A stretch of 12,048 nt of DNA from FEN-1350 sp964643355. Its GTDB lineage: Bacteria > Planctomycetota > Phycisphaerae > Sedimentisphaerales > Anaerohalosphaeraceae. Under the pieces are notes generated by a model, which saw only the letters and a program-made list of their open reading frames with translations, was not told the origin of the DNA and ran no database searches. The position numbers and the translations under genes are program-made. Numbering within the stretch: the stretch's first letter is position 1; the number at the start of each line of letters is the position of its first letter. The DNA lies in assembly GCA_964643355.1 (NCBI GenBank), contig CAZXPW010000083.1, forward strand, positions 1-12,048. The letters are read 5' to 3'. This document shows positions 1 to 5,531 of the stretch, piece after piece.

Positions 1-35
1 ACCACATGTCCCGAACAGCCAGGTCAGAAGGGACG

Positions 36-62
36 GTGAAATATCCGGGTTAGGCCGGATAT
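36..62. repeat. Left copy of a 17-bp inverted repeat, overlapping a hairpin
   Basis: Positions 36-52 are the exact reverse complement of TAACCCGGATATTTCAC at 11995-12011 near the other end of the window. The left copy also overlaps a hairpin: ATATCCGG (41-48) pairs with CCGGATAT (55-62) around the loop GTTAGG. No gene covers it. It could be the edge of an insertion sequence or MITE, or a dispersed extragenic repeat. The window does not show enough flanking sequence to decide. Confidence 0.5.
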
Positions 63-314
63 ACTCTATGCCAGTGGTCGAATTAAATCAATCCTAACTT
101 TGGATCCGTCCCCAACCCGTAAGTCGGTCTGTTATCGGCATATTGGACTTAATTTGATCTGTAGAGATTGGATTGTTAAAATGGGCTATTTCTGAAATAA
201 AACTTCTTGTATTTTGAACATGGCATGTTTAAATTACAAGTCGAAATGTTCGATTTTGTGCTTTATCGGACTGAGAAAAGGGTTTATTTTGCCCATCTTA
301 ACATTTGAGGTCCT
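63..314. other. AT-rich non-coding region upstream of the HAD gene
   Basis: No open frame with coding character is visible here. The region is clearly AT-richer than the gene that follows. It holds the dyad at 217-229 and a weak promoter-like pair, TTGTAT (207-212) and TTAAAT (229-234) with a 16-base spacer. A small GGG...CCC hairpin potential lies at about 280-295. The ribosome binding site GAGG (307-310) sits four bases before the HAD start codon. Confidence 0.5.
213..233. promoter_or_regulatory. Dyad-symmetric candidate operator upstream of the HAD gene
   Basis: AACATGGCATGTT at 217-229 is a perfect 13-bp inverted repeat with a single central G. Three further A/T pairs extend it to 213-233 with one mismatched pair. 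It overlaps the spacer and -10 region of the weak promoter-like pair TTGTAT/TTAAAT, about 85 bases before the HAD start. That placement suits a repressor site, but no regulator for it is identified in the window. Confidence 0.3.
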
Positions 315-989
315 ATGACTTTACAAAACCAACTTCCTCGCGGCGTGATATTCGATATGGACGGCGTTTTGGTGGATTCGGAGCCGTTTATCTGCAAGGC
401 CGGGTGCAGGATGTATGCCGAGCTGGGCCTGCAGGTGCGGCCGGAAGATTTTGTGCCGTTTGTGGGCATGGGCGAGAACCGCTACCTTGGCGGCGTGGCG
501 GAAAAATACCATTTCCCCGTCGATATCGACACGATCAAGAAGCGCACCTACGACATTTATCTGGAGATCATTCGCGGGGCCCTGCGCCCGTTGCCCGGCG
601 TGCATGAATTCATCGGCCGCTGCCGGAAGCTGGGCAAGAAGCTCGCCGTCGCCTCCAGCGCCGACCGCCGCAAGGTCGAGGGCAACCTGCGCGAAATCGG
701 CCTGGCGTGGGAATCGTTCGACACGCTCGTGGTCGGCGAGGATGTCGTCCGCAAAAAACCCGACCCGGAAATCTTTCTGCTGGCGGCCAAGCGGCTGAAC
801 CTGCCGGCCTCTGAGTGCCTCGTCGTCGAGGATGCCGTCAGCGGCGTCGCCGCCGCCAAAGCCGCCGGCACCAAGTGCCTGGCCCTGACAACTTCCTTTT
901 CGCGCGAGCAACTTTTCGGGGCCGATTTCTTCGCCCCGGACCTGGCCGGAGCGGGAGAGGAAGTGCTGAACTGGAAAGAAGGAACTTGA
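315..989 (+). CDS. HAD-superfamily hydrolase, subfamily IA (phosphatase / beta-phosphoglucomutase-like)
   Basis: This 224-residue protein has all four HAD motifs: FDMDGV with nucleophile Asp14 and general acid/base Asp16; Ser114 in AVASSAD; Lys148 in RKKPDP; and the acidic pair Glu172-Asp173 in VVEDAVSG. The helical cap inserted between motifs I and II (about residues 20-90) is typical of subfamily IA. Members are small-molecule phosphatases or hexose-phosphate mutases acting in the cytoplasm. The substrate cannot be read from the sequence; DMDGVLVDSEP and the VEDAVSGVAAAKAAG signature resemble sugar-phosphate phosphatases and beta-phosphoglucomutases. The start is the ATG at 315 with GAGG four bases upstream. 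The gene stands alone: AT-rich DNA lies before it and the convergent nuclease gene after it. The last ~30 bases of the reading frame are AT-richer than the body. Confidence 0.85.
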   Translation: MTLQNQLPRGVIFDMDGVLVDSEPFICKAGCRMYAELGLQVRPEDFVPFVGMGENRYLGGVAEKYHFPVDIDTIKKRTYDIYLEIIRGALRPLPGVHEFIGRCRKLGKKLAVASSADRRKVEGNLREIGLAWESFDTLVVGEDVVRKKPDPEIFLLAAKRLNLPASECLVVEDAVSGVAAAKAAGTKCLALTTSFSREQLFGADFFAPDLAGAGEEVLNWKEGT

Positions 990-1005
990 AAGGAAATGAG
1001 GAATT

Positions 1006-1022
1006 GGTTACAAAATGTAACC
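1006..1022. repeat. Small hairpin between the convergent HAD and nuclease genes
   Basis: GGTTACA (1006-1012) and TGTAACC (1016-1022) form a perfect 7-bp stem with an AAA loop. Neither strand has a U tract after it, so it is not a typical intrinsic terminator, though it lies between converging genes. It could be a weak transcription stop, an RNA 3'-end stabiliser or a protein-binding dyad. Confidence 0.4.
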
Positions 1023-1065
1023 GACTGAAGTGACATGTCGTTTCACACTCTTATGGCACACACGA

Positions 1066-1920
1066 TCAATCGCTTCGTTGTCGCCGGATTGAAATCCATT
1101 CACGAACAAGCTCGGGAAGTCGATCGACAACTTCTCGTCCAAACAAAACCTCATCGACATACCCCATATGAAGCATATCGATGACGCGGCATAGGTAGGA
1201 ACGGCCGCAATCCCACCAGGTATATCGAGCATCCAGAATCAGATAATGTTTTGTGTCAACTCCATGATGTTCTTGAAGTTCGTGGAGTTCCATTCCGTCT
1301 AACAGCGTCTCATAGATCCCGTCCGCAACCCGACTTCCGAAGGTCGTCGTATAGTAATATTCTTTGATCTCCCAAACCGCAATCGGATTGTGAGTGGAGG
1401 GAAACGCGCCGTCAATTCTCCGGGCCAGCGTACGGAGTAATTGGCCTTCTCGAGTAAAACAAGTCAATTTTCTCGGATCAAAATCACAGGGAGCTTTTCC
1501 GATACAATGATGAATAATGGTATGAGCCATCCCGGTCAGATAAGCCGGCTGCCTCATTTTGCCTTTCTGTTTATTCATGGGAACGGGCAACTGGATTCCA
1601 TATTTCTTCCGGACTTCCCGGAAGAGTCTTTTCGCCTGAGGCCCATCCATGAGCAAGGGTTCAACGACCGTGTTGAGGCAGTGTGCTCGGTATTCAAAAT
1701 AGTTCGAAAGCGTCTTTCCCAAATCGGTCAACTTGTCTTCGGATCCCAGAACAGACTCGCCCTCAATCCCGAGATCTCGCAATGTCTTGACCATCAATTC
1801 GATGGGAGGAACATGTATCTGATGGGTTTTCCGATCCGTATAACCGATGGCTTCGCTTAGGGTTCGAACATAAGCCCAAAACTCTCGCGGCGCTCGCAAA
1901 AATCGCGGATCGGGTTTCAT
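1066..1920 (-). CDS. Probable type II restriction endonuclease (PD-(D/E)XK-like)
   Basis: I do not recognise an exact homologue. The case for a restriction enzyme is motif plus context. The 284-residue protein has Asp170 in RRIDGAFP followed after 13 residues by Glu184-Ile-Lys186 in AVWEIKEYY, the spacing and chemistry of a PD-(D/E)XK nuclease site (metal-binding Asp and Glu, catalytic Lys). The ATG at 1920 is preferred over the further upstream start of the open frame because it overlaps the stop of the regulator gene as ATGA, which suggests translational coupling. The regulator, this gene and a divergent adenine methyltransferase form a self-contained module, as in C-R-M type II systems. 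Such an enzyme cuts unmethylated DNA at the methyltransferase's target. The recognition sequence is unknown. There is no signal peptide. Base composition is AT-richer than the neighbouring operons, consistent with horizontal transfer. Confidence 0.65.
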   Translation of the reverse strand: MKPDPRFLRAPREFWAYVRTLSEAIGYTDRKTHQIHVPPIELMVKTLRDLGIEGESVLGSEDKLTDLGKTLSNYFEYRAHCLNTVVEPLLMDGPQAKRLFREVRKKYGIQLPVPMNKQKGKMRQPAYLTGMAHTIIHHCIGKAPCDFDPRKLTCFTREGQLLRTLARRIDGAFPSTHNPIAVWEIKEYYYTTTFGSRVADGIYETLLDGMELHELQEHHGVDTKHYLILDARYTWWDCGRSYLCRVIDMLHMGYVDEVLFGREVVDRLPELVREWISIRRQRSD

Positions 1921-2165
1921 GACCGGCCCTCTTCGAATCGCCGAACTACCGAAGTCAAAGAAATCCCGATCGCTTTGCATACATCCTGAAGCTCGATAAT
2001 ATCCAATCGCCGTTCGCCGGATTCATATTTACTGACGAATGATTGTGCCACGCCCAGACGGTCGGCCAACGATTGTTGCGTCAGACCGGCGTGCAATCGT
2101 GCGGCTTTCAGAATCTGTCGGAGACAGTCCGAACTCGTGCTGTGAATCGACTTTTGCATATCCAT
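1917..2165 (-). CDS. XRE-family regulator, probable controller (C) protein of the restriction-modification system
   Basis: This 82-residue protein is little more than one Cro/C1-type helix-turn-helix domain. LTQQSLADRLGVAQSFVSKY at about residues 28-47 is the two-helix DNA-binding unit, followed by the ESGERR turn typical of XRE proteins. Size and fold match restriction-modification controller proteins, which dimerise, bind palindromes upstream of their own gene and time expression of the nuclease. The ATG at 2165 is chosen because GGAT lies about five bases upstream and the domain begins soon after. A longer frame reading back to 2369 would run deep into the divergent methyltransferase gene and is unlikely. 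An in-frame ATG at 2159 is the alternative. The stop overlaps the nuclease start as ATGA. The 17-bp palindrome at 2186-2202 lies 20 bases upstream of the start and is the obvious candidate operator. Confidence 0.8.
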   Translation of the reverse strand: MDMQKSIHSTSSDCLRQILKAARLHAGLTQQSLADRLGVAQSFVSKYESGERRLDIIELQDVCKAIGISLTSVVRRFEEGRS

Positions 2166-2185
2166 ATTGTATCCAACGCGGAAAA

Positions 2186-2202
2186 TATCCCAAATTGGGA
2201 TA
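2186..2202. promoter_or_regulatory. Palindromic operator between the divergent regulator and methyltransferase genes
   Basis: TATCCCAAATTGGGATA is a perfect inverted repeat of 8-bp arms around one central A. Beyond one mismatched pair it continues for two more pairs, to 2183-2205. It lies 20 bases upstream of the regulator start (2165, minus strand) and 40 bases upstream of the methyltransferase start (2243, plus strand). One dimeric regulator bound here could act on both genes. Confidence 0.65.
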
Positions 2203-2224
2203 ATTCTTGCATTGGCGATTTGTC

Positions 2225-2230
2225 TATGAT
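2225..2230 (+). promoter_or_regulatory. Candidate -10 box of the methyltransferase gene
   Basis: TATGAT (2225-2230) matches five of six bases of the sigma70 -10 consensus. It lies only 12 bases before the first usable ATG (2243), so transcription would start at about 2236-2239 and leave a leader of a few bases. No convincing -35 box is visible at the right distance. The palindrome at 2186-2202 lies just upstream of where a -35 box would be, a position compatible with activation. Confidence 0.4.
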
Positions 2231-2242
2231 AAGATCTTCGAC

Positions 2243-3121
2243 ATGCAAATGAGTCTATTCCAGTCTTGTGATCGAACGATTGTGGTGCCGCCGAAAAGCC
2301 AACTCCTGAAATGGATCGGCAACAAGCAGCGGTTTGCCGCGGAAATCGCGTCGTGGTTTCCGAAATCATTTGAAATGTATTACGAACCTTTTCTGGGAAG
2401 CGGGGCGGTTCTGGCCACGCTGGCTCCCCGGAAAGCTCTGGGTTCGGATATTTTTCAACCCCTCGTTGAGATCTGGAAAGCCCTGGTGAACGATCCCGAA
2501 TCGGTCAAGCGGTGGTACGATAGTCGCTGGAATCGCCTTCAACAGGAGGACAAGGCCTCCGTTTATCGCGACATCCGGGAAGCGTACAATCGATCCCCCA
2601 ATGGCGCCGACCTTCTGTTTCTCAGCAGGGCCTGTTACGGCGGAGTGGTGCGGTTTCGTCAGAGCGACGGATATATGTCAACGCCTTGCGGAATTCACAA
2701 TCCGATTCCGTCCCGCTCTTTTCATCGTCGAGTGGACGAATGGTTCAAGAGGGTCCGACATTGTTCTTTCGAATTGCTGGATTACCACGATGCGATGAAT
2801 CGGGCCTCCGCAGGAGACTTGATCTATTGCGATCCTCCTTACCATCACAGTCAATCCATTCTGTATGGTGCCCAGTCTTTCGATATTTCCGAATTGTTCG
2901 AACAGATCCGGATATGCAAAGAACGAGGGGTCTATGTTGCTTTGAGTATTGATGGAGTCAAAAAGTCCGGACGGCATCATTGTCACCTCGACATGCCAAG
3001 CGGCTTGTTTGAGCGAGAGATATTTATTCAATGCGGACGATCCATGCTCAAACGGTTTCAAATGAATGGACAAACACTTGAATCGGAAGAAGTATTGGAT
3101 CGCCTTCTTCTTACTTATTGA
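2243..3121 (+). CDS. DNA adenine-N6 methyltransferase, D12 class (modification enzyme of the type II system)
   Basis: This 292-residue protein has the layout of Dam/D12-class N6-adenine methyltransferases. The N-terminal LLKWIGNKQRF (about 21-31) corresponds to the family's KWxGGK element. The S-adenosylmethionine loop is EPFLGSGAV (48-56), with acidic Asp69 at the end of the next strand. The catalytic motif is YCDPPYHH (195-202), with the DPPY tetrad at 197-200. Length fits the family (about 260-300). It transfers a methyl group from S-adenosylmethionine to an adenine N6 and would protect host DNA from the adjacent nuclease. The target site cannot be read from the sequence; relatives recognise GATC, GATATC and other sites. 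ATG 2243 is used; ATG 2249 is equally possible, and neither has a clear Shine-Dalgarno. The gene diverges from the regulator-nuclease pair and ends about 65 bases before a terminator hairpin. Confidence 0.88.
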   Translation: MQMSLFQSCDRTIVVPPKSQLLKWIGNKQRFAAEIASWFPKSFEMYYEPFLGSGAVLATLAPRKALGSDIFQPLVEIWKALVNDPESVKRWYDSRWNRLQQEDKASVYRDIREAYNRSPNGADLLFLSRACYGGVVRFRQSDGYMSTPCGIHNPIPSRSFHRRVDEWFKRVRHCSFELLDYHDAMNRASAGDLIYCDPPYHHSQSILYGAQSFDISELFEQIRICKERGVYVALSIDGVKKSGRHHCHLDMPSGLFEREIFIQCGRSMLKRFQMNGQTLESEEVLDRLLLTY

Positions 3122-3184
3122 TCGGATATTCACATATCTTCAAGTACACTCTGAATTGTTTTGATAAGATCGACCGCGCAACAA

Positions 3185-3220
3185 AAAGCGGAAGCCGTGA
3201 GGGTCTTCCGCTTTGTGTTT
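3185..3220. terminator. Bidirectional intrinsic terminator
   Basis: AAAGCGGAAG (3185-3194) pairs with CTTCCGCTTT (3205-3214) across a 10-base loop. On the minus strand the stem runs straight into TTTTTGTTG, a good terminator tail for the operon ending with yraN at 3241. On the plus strand it is followed by the T-rich GTGTTTCGTTTTG and can end the methyltransferase transcript. Confidence 0.8.
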
Positions 3221-3240
3221 CGTTTTGATTTTGACTCAAA

Positions 3241-3642
3241 TCACCGCGGCCGGAAGGCGTTGGGGTAGTGCCGGATTTCGGGTTTTGCTCCGTCGCCGAG
3301 GATCACCGCCACCACATCGAATCGCATCGGCCGGTCCTGCAGCTTGTACTTGCGGGCGAAAACCTTCGCCGCCCTTGTCATCCGTCGGCGCTTCAGCGGC
3401 GTAACCGCAACCTGCGCCGGAGCAAAGTCTTCGTTTCGCCGCGTCTTGACCTCGACGAACGCCACCGCACCGTCGGGGTCGGCCATGACCAGGTCCAGCT
3501 CGCCGCCGTCGCAGCGGAAGTTCCGCGTGATCCGTCGAAACCCCCGGCCCCTCAGGAACCGCAGGGCCTGGTTTTCGCCCCAGCGGCCCAGCCGCTTGGG
3601 GTCGGCCAGCAGGCGGCGGCGTCCGAACGGCCACAGCAGCAC
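3241..3642 (-). CDS. yraN: YraN/UPF0102 family endonuclease-like protein
   Basis: This 133-residue protein matches the short UPF0102 family. The signature begins with GRWGENQALRFL (19-30), continues with Glu48-Leu-Asp50 in GGELDLVM and ends in FVEVKTRR (Glu64, Lys66). It is a compact PD-(D/E)XK Holliday-junction-resolvase-like fold. The cellular role in most bacteria is unsettled. It is the last gene of the ffh-rpsP-trmD-rplS operon, a common position for yraN. The start is GTG at 3642, nine bases after the rplS stop. The weak TAAGG that would serve as ribosome binding site overlaps that stop codon, which suggests coupled translation. The operon terminator lies directly downstream. Confidence 0.88.
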   Translation of the reverse strand: MLLWPFGRRRLLADPKRLGRWGENQALRFLRGRGFRRITRNFRCDGGELDLVMADPDGAVAFVEVKTRRNEDFAPAQVAVTPLKRRRMTRAAKVFARKYKLQDRPMRFDVVAVILGDGAKPEIRHYPNAFRPR

Positions 3643-3651
3643 GGGTCGGCC

Positions 3652-4020
3652 TTACTTGGTGACCGTGTGCTCGCTGTGCCGATGCGACAGCTTGACGGCC
3701 TTTCCGGTGCGCTGGCGCAGGTAGAACAGCTTGGCGCGGCGGGCCTGACCGCTGCGAACCGGCCGGATGAAGTCGATATTCACCGAGTGAATCGGGAACC
3801 GCCGCTCGACGCCCTCTTCATCGACGATGCGCCGGACGGTAAAGGTCTCGCCCATTCCCTCTCCGGCCCGCGAGATCACCGTGCCGCTGAAGACCTGAAC
3901 GCGAACCTTGTCGCCTTCCTGGATCTTGCAGCCGACCTCGACGGTGTCGCCGACTTCGAAATACGGAATCTCCGGCTTCTTGCTTTTGTTTTCAACATGT
4001 TGCAGCAATGCATTCTTCAC
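3652..4020 (-). CDS. rplS: 50S ribosomal protein L19
   Basis: This 122-residue protein has the L19 core: FEVGDTVEVG, a KVRVQVFSGTVI strand pair, ETFTVRRI, then GVERRFPIHS and the C-terminal VRRSGQARRAKLFYLR-like block that ends with GKAVKL. L19 sits at the 30S-50S interface and contributes to an intersubunit bridge. The length is slightly above the usual ~115. The start is GTG at 4020, preceded by CAGGAG eight bases upstream. That ribosome binding site lies inside the end of trmD, whose stop is only three bases before this start, so the two are probably translationally coupled. The order trmD-rplS is conserved in many bacteria. Confidence 0.97.
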   Translation of the reverse strand: MKNALLQHVENKSKKPEIPYFEVGDTVEVGCKIQEGDKVRVQVFSGTVISRAGEGMGETFTVRRIVDEEGVERRFPIHSVNIDFIRPVRSGQARRAKLFYLRQRTGKAVKLSHRHSEHTVTK

Positions 4021-4023
4021 GAT

Positions 4024-4734
4024 CTATACTCCTGTTTCGTTTTTCTTTGGGTTATTCTTGTCCAGCAGATCTGGCCGCCACTGCCGCGTGCGTTCCAGGG
4101 CCTGCTGTTTTCGCCACGCCTCGATCTTCTTGTGGTCGCCGCCGAGCAGCACTTCGGGCACCCGCATCCCGCGGAACTCTTCCGGCCGGGTGTACTGCGG
4201 GTATTCGAGCAGTCCGTCGGAAAACGATTCATTCCGGATGGAGTTTTCGTCGCCGACGGCCCCTTCCAGCAGCCGAACCACCGCATCGATGACCACCATC
4301 GCCGGCAACTCTCCGCCGCTGAGGACATAGTCGCCGATCGAAATCTGCTCGGCTCCCAGCCCCAGCCGGATCCGCTCGTCGAAGCCCTCATAACGACCCG
4401 CGATCAGGATCAGCCGATCCTGTCGAGCCAGCTCGGTCGCCAGTTGCTGGCTGAACGGCCGACCCTGTGGGGTCAGCAGGATCACTCGTCCCGATTCTTC
4501 GGCCTGTGCCCGCACATGCTCGTAACAGGCGAACACCGGAACGGCCATCATCACCATGCCGCTGCCGCCGCCATAGGGCTTGTCGTCCACCTTGCGATAC
4601 CTGTCGGTGGCGAAATCTCTGATATTTGAAAGAACAATCTCAACCAGTCCGGCCGCCTGCGCCCGCTTGAGGATCGAGTGAGCCAGCGGCGAGACGAACA
4701 TTTCCGGAAACAGAGTCAGCACATCGATTCGCAT
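4024..4734 (-). CDS. trmD: tRNA (guanine-37-N1)-methyltransferase
   Basis: TrmD methylates N1 of G37 next to the anticodon using S-adenosylmethionine and thereby suppresses +1 frameshifting. The 236-residue protein shows the SPOUT trefoil-knot signature: LLTPQG (86-91), GRYEGFDER (113-121) and SIGDYVLSGGEL (132-143). The probable catalytic Asp173 lies in NESFSDGLLEYP, matching the family's S-F-x-D-G-L-L. Length is normal for a bacterial TrmD (about 230-255). ATG 4734 has GGGAG eight bases upstream. rpsP precedes it by about 54 bases and rplS follows three bases after its stop. rimM, which usually separates rpsP and trmD, is absent. Confidence 0.97.
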   Translation of the reverse strand: MRIDVLTLFPEMFVSPLAHSILKRAQAAGLVEIVLSNIRDFATDRYRKVDDKPYGGGSGMVMMAVPVFACYEHVRAQAEESGRVILLTPQGRPFSQQLATELARQDRLILIAGRYEGFDERIRLGLGAEQISIGDYVLSGGELPAMVVIDAVVRLLEGAVGDENSIRNESFSDGLLEYPQYTRPEEFRGMRVPEVLLGGDHKKIEAWRKQQALERTRQWRPDLLDKNNPKKNETGV

Positions 4735-4788
4735 TCCGGATTCTCCCGCCGATCCCTTCGCTTGCGGCGCGGCCGTTGACGCAAACGC

Positions 4789-5157
4789 TTACTTCTTTTC
4801 CTCGGCCGGGGTCAACGCCGCCTTTTCGGCCTTGGTGTAAGGTTTGCCGGCCTTGCGGCACAACTCGCGCGACCGATCGGTGCGGCGCTTCTTGTCCTCC
4901 ATGTACTTGCAGGTCAGACCACTGCGGCGCAGAATATCACACATCGGATCACTGGGGATGGCTCCCTTTTCGAGCCAGTACTTGACGCGATCCAGATTCA
5001 AAACGAGTTGTTTGGAACTGTCCTTTTCGAGCGGGTCCAGATGGCCCAGCTTTTCGAGGACGGTCCCGTTGCGGGGATTGCGCACATCCGTCACATTGAT
5101 GCGAAAGAATGGACGGTGGCGCCGACCCATCCTCATCATTCGAATTCGTACTGCCAT
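4789..5157 (-). CDS. rpsP: 30S ribosomal protein S16
   Basis: S16 is an early-assembling 30S protein. The first 20 residues (MAVRIRMMRMGRRHRPFFRI) are the S16 signature, followed by NPRNGTVLEKLGHLDP (27-42) and the LDRVKYWLEKGAIPSDPM helix (55-72). At 122 residues it is longer than a minimal S16 (about 80-90). The extra part is a lysine-rich tail from about residue 85 (EDKKRRTDRSRE... ending TPAEEKK), probably a flexible RNA-binding extension as seen in some phyla. ATG 5157 has AAAGGA about eight bases upstream; the longer frame to 5217 lacks S16 similarity. A hairpin lies in the 56-base gap upstream. Confidence 0.97.
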   Translation of the reverse strand: MAVRIRMMRMGRRHRPFFRINVTDVRNPRNGTVLEKLGHLDPLEKDSSKQLVLNLDRVKYWLEKGAIPSDPMCDILRRSGLTCKYMEDKKRRTDRSRELCRKAGKPYTKAEKAALTPAEEKK

Positions 5158-5191
5158 GCTACTTTCCTTTCTACCTCTGTATATGTCTAAT

Positions 5192-5221
5192 TTTCGTGAC
5201 AGCCCGTTGCCGGTCACGAAA
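5192..5221. other. Intercistronic hairpin between the 105-codon orphan and rpsP
   Basis: TTTCGTGAC (5192-5200) pairs with GTCACGAAA (5213-5221) over a 12-base loop. It contains the stop codon of the upstream gene (5214-5216). No U tract follows on the minus strand, so it is unlikely to be a strong terminator. An RNA-processing or stability element, or a site setting rpsP expression apart from ffh, fits better. Confidence 0.5.
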
Positions 5222-5531
5222 CACGGTTGCGTTCTATCGCATACCCATTAAAAAAGATCGCCGCAATCGCCGGATCGATTCCGGCCCGCTCGGCAATCCG
5301 CCGCACCTGTTCATCGGTGAGCCGCTCGGCGGCGGTTTTTTCCTCGGCCGTTAGTGCCGATACCGCCATTTCCATCTGTTTCCACTCCTCGCGGCTGGGC
5401 GATTGCAGCATCGCCAACTCGCCGCTGCCGCGATTATCGGCGAACTGCCGCCGAAACTGCCGGCCGTACGGGTCATCCACAAACCGGCCCAGCCGCCGCA
5501 AATAGTCGTCAATCGAAAGCCCCGCGCTCAT
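5214..5531 (-). CDS. Small protein of unknown function, C-terminal half resembling the Ffh M domain
   Basis: I do not recognise a named family. The 105-residue product is charged, has no signal peptide or membrane segment, and is rich in Arg, Glu and Ala. Its ATG overlaps the ffh stop as ATGA, so translation is probably coupled to ffh. Residues 51-104 align without a gap to residues 370-423 of the neighbouring Ffh (15 of 54 identical by eye), including MExxVxxxTAEE and RRIA at identical spacing. This is the M-domain part that binds SRP RNA. The RNA-contacting core is not conserved: SRRRRIAKGCG in Ffh is DEQVRRIAERAG here, so canonical 4.5S RNA binding is not expected. It could be a decayed or repurposed M-domain duplicate, or an unrelated helical protein with chance similarity. 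Coding reality is supported by the overlap and by codon composition like its neighbours. Confidence 0.7.
   Translation of the reverse strand: MSAGLSIDDYLRRLGRFVDDPYGRQFRRQFADNRGSGELAMLQSPSREEWKQMEMAVSALTAEEKTAAERLTDEQVRRIAERAGIDPAIAAIFFNGYAIERNRVS

Noticed and set aside
1441..1860. 139-codon open frame on the plus strand opposite the nuclease gene
   Set aside because: It lies wholly inside the nuclease gene, has no recognisable motif and no convincing ribosome binding site.
2166..2369. N-terminal extension of the XRE regulator back to 2369
   Set aside because: It would overlap the promoter, the palindrome and the first ~125 bases of the methyltransferase gene. The helix-turn-helix domain is complete from 2165, where GGAT gives a plausible ribosome binding site.
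3123..3135. CGGATATTCACAT after the methyltransferase as a third copy of the terminal repeat
   Set aside because: It shares only about 11 bases with the 17-bp repeat and needs a one-base gap; in AT-rich DNA this can be chance.
3268..4629. 453-codon open frame on the plus strand opposite yraN, rplS and trmD
   Set aside because: It is an antisense shadow of three well-recognised genes and has no domain features of its own.
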